Origin: Agathobaculum sp.
GTDB lineage: Bacteria; Bacillota; Clostridia; Oscillospirales; Butyricicoccaceae
NCBI RefSeq assembly: GCF_022775115.1
Contig: NZ_JALFLA010000056.1
Coordinates: forward strand, 1-63,473
DNA length: 63,473 nt
Reading direction: 5' to 3'
The translations under genes were made by a program, and so were the position numbers. The first letter of the stretch is position 1, and each line of letters starts with the position of its first letter. A model generated the notes under the pieces. The model saw nothing but the letters and a program-made list of their open reading frames with translations. It was not told the origin of the DNA and searched no databases. This document shows, in pieces, positions 63,378 to 63,473 of this stretch.

Positions 63378-63473
63378 GTCCCTGTTACGCAGTAGAAACG
63401 CCATTTCGATGATAAAGGTATAAAACCCTTAACTTGCCTTGAACGAGCTATGAAAGCTGCATAAAATCAAGGG

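Overview
The window looks like a chromosome segment from a GC-rich, endospore-forming, butyrate-type anaerobe of the Clostridia, most likely the Oscillospirales/Butyricicoccaceae neighbourhood. The evidence is the Firmicutes gene set (ctsR-mcsA-mcsB-clpC, spoVAC/D/E, DUF1385-prmC, recA-recX), a butyryl-CoA dehydrogenase/EtfBA operon, and anaerobe oxygen defence (desulfoferrodoxin, flavodiiron protein, 2[4Fe-4S] ferredoxin). The assignment is an inference from gene content only.

Layout. 1-1.1 kb: remnants of a mobile element beside a tRNA-Leu. 1.4-12.1 kb: FG-GAP-type lipoprotein, two-component system, DUF1385 and PrmC, recA-recX, dus, a split TauE/SafE exporter, prfB. 12.2-17 kb: a MITE-like repeat, a yybP-ykoY riboswitch in front of a cation exchanger, then an acyl-CoA dehydrogenase/EtfA-domain/rubredoxin fusion followed by a flavodiiron protein. 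17-23 kb: secA, ruvX, rpmG-secE-nusG-rplK-rplA. 23-34 kb: envelope proteins (LprI-like; SLH plus L,D-transpeptidase), citrate synthase, desulfoferrodoxin, ComEB-type deaminase, an orphan ABC ATPase, NhaC, and a frameshifted AGCS symporter. 34-36.5 kb: radical-SAM-like protein, surface-protein debris, preQ1-I riboswitch plus YhhQ.

36.5-46.3 kb is the main discovery. The spoVAC-spoVAD-spoVAE operon is cut inside spoVAD by an element of about 8.0 kb. The element carries a large serine recombinase next to one end and a small candidate directionality factor with a sigma-G-like promoter. Its cargo is a degenerate GDPD-fold protein, a cyclophilin, a TepA/ClpP-like protease, an iron alcohol dehydrogenase and an asparaginase. 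Joining the two spoVAD parts at a shared CCCG restores a 338-residue SpoVAD in frame, and the two element ends carry imperfect inverted arms centred on a CC dinucleotide. This is the architecture of a skin-type element that is excised during sporulation. Unlike the classic mother-cell cases, the host gene belongs to a forespore (sigma-G) operon.

46.5-63.5 kb: an ECF S component, a SpoIID/peptidoglycan-binding cluster, asnB, bcd-etfB-etfA, the ctsR-mcsA-mcsB-clpC stress operon with CtsR-like boxes, ferredoxin, a membrane protein, an ArsC/Spx-like protein, two tRNA-Ser genes, a second ECF S component and a P-loop kinase.

Together the genes describe a sporulating anaerobe that makes butyryl-CoA with Bcd/Etf. 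It probably also has a self-contained acyl-CoA-to-O2/NO electron wire (the fusion plus FprA), and possibly controls a spore DPA-channel gene by site-specific DNA excision.
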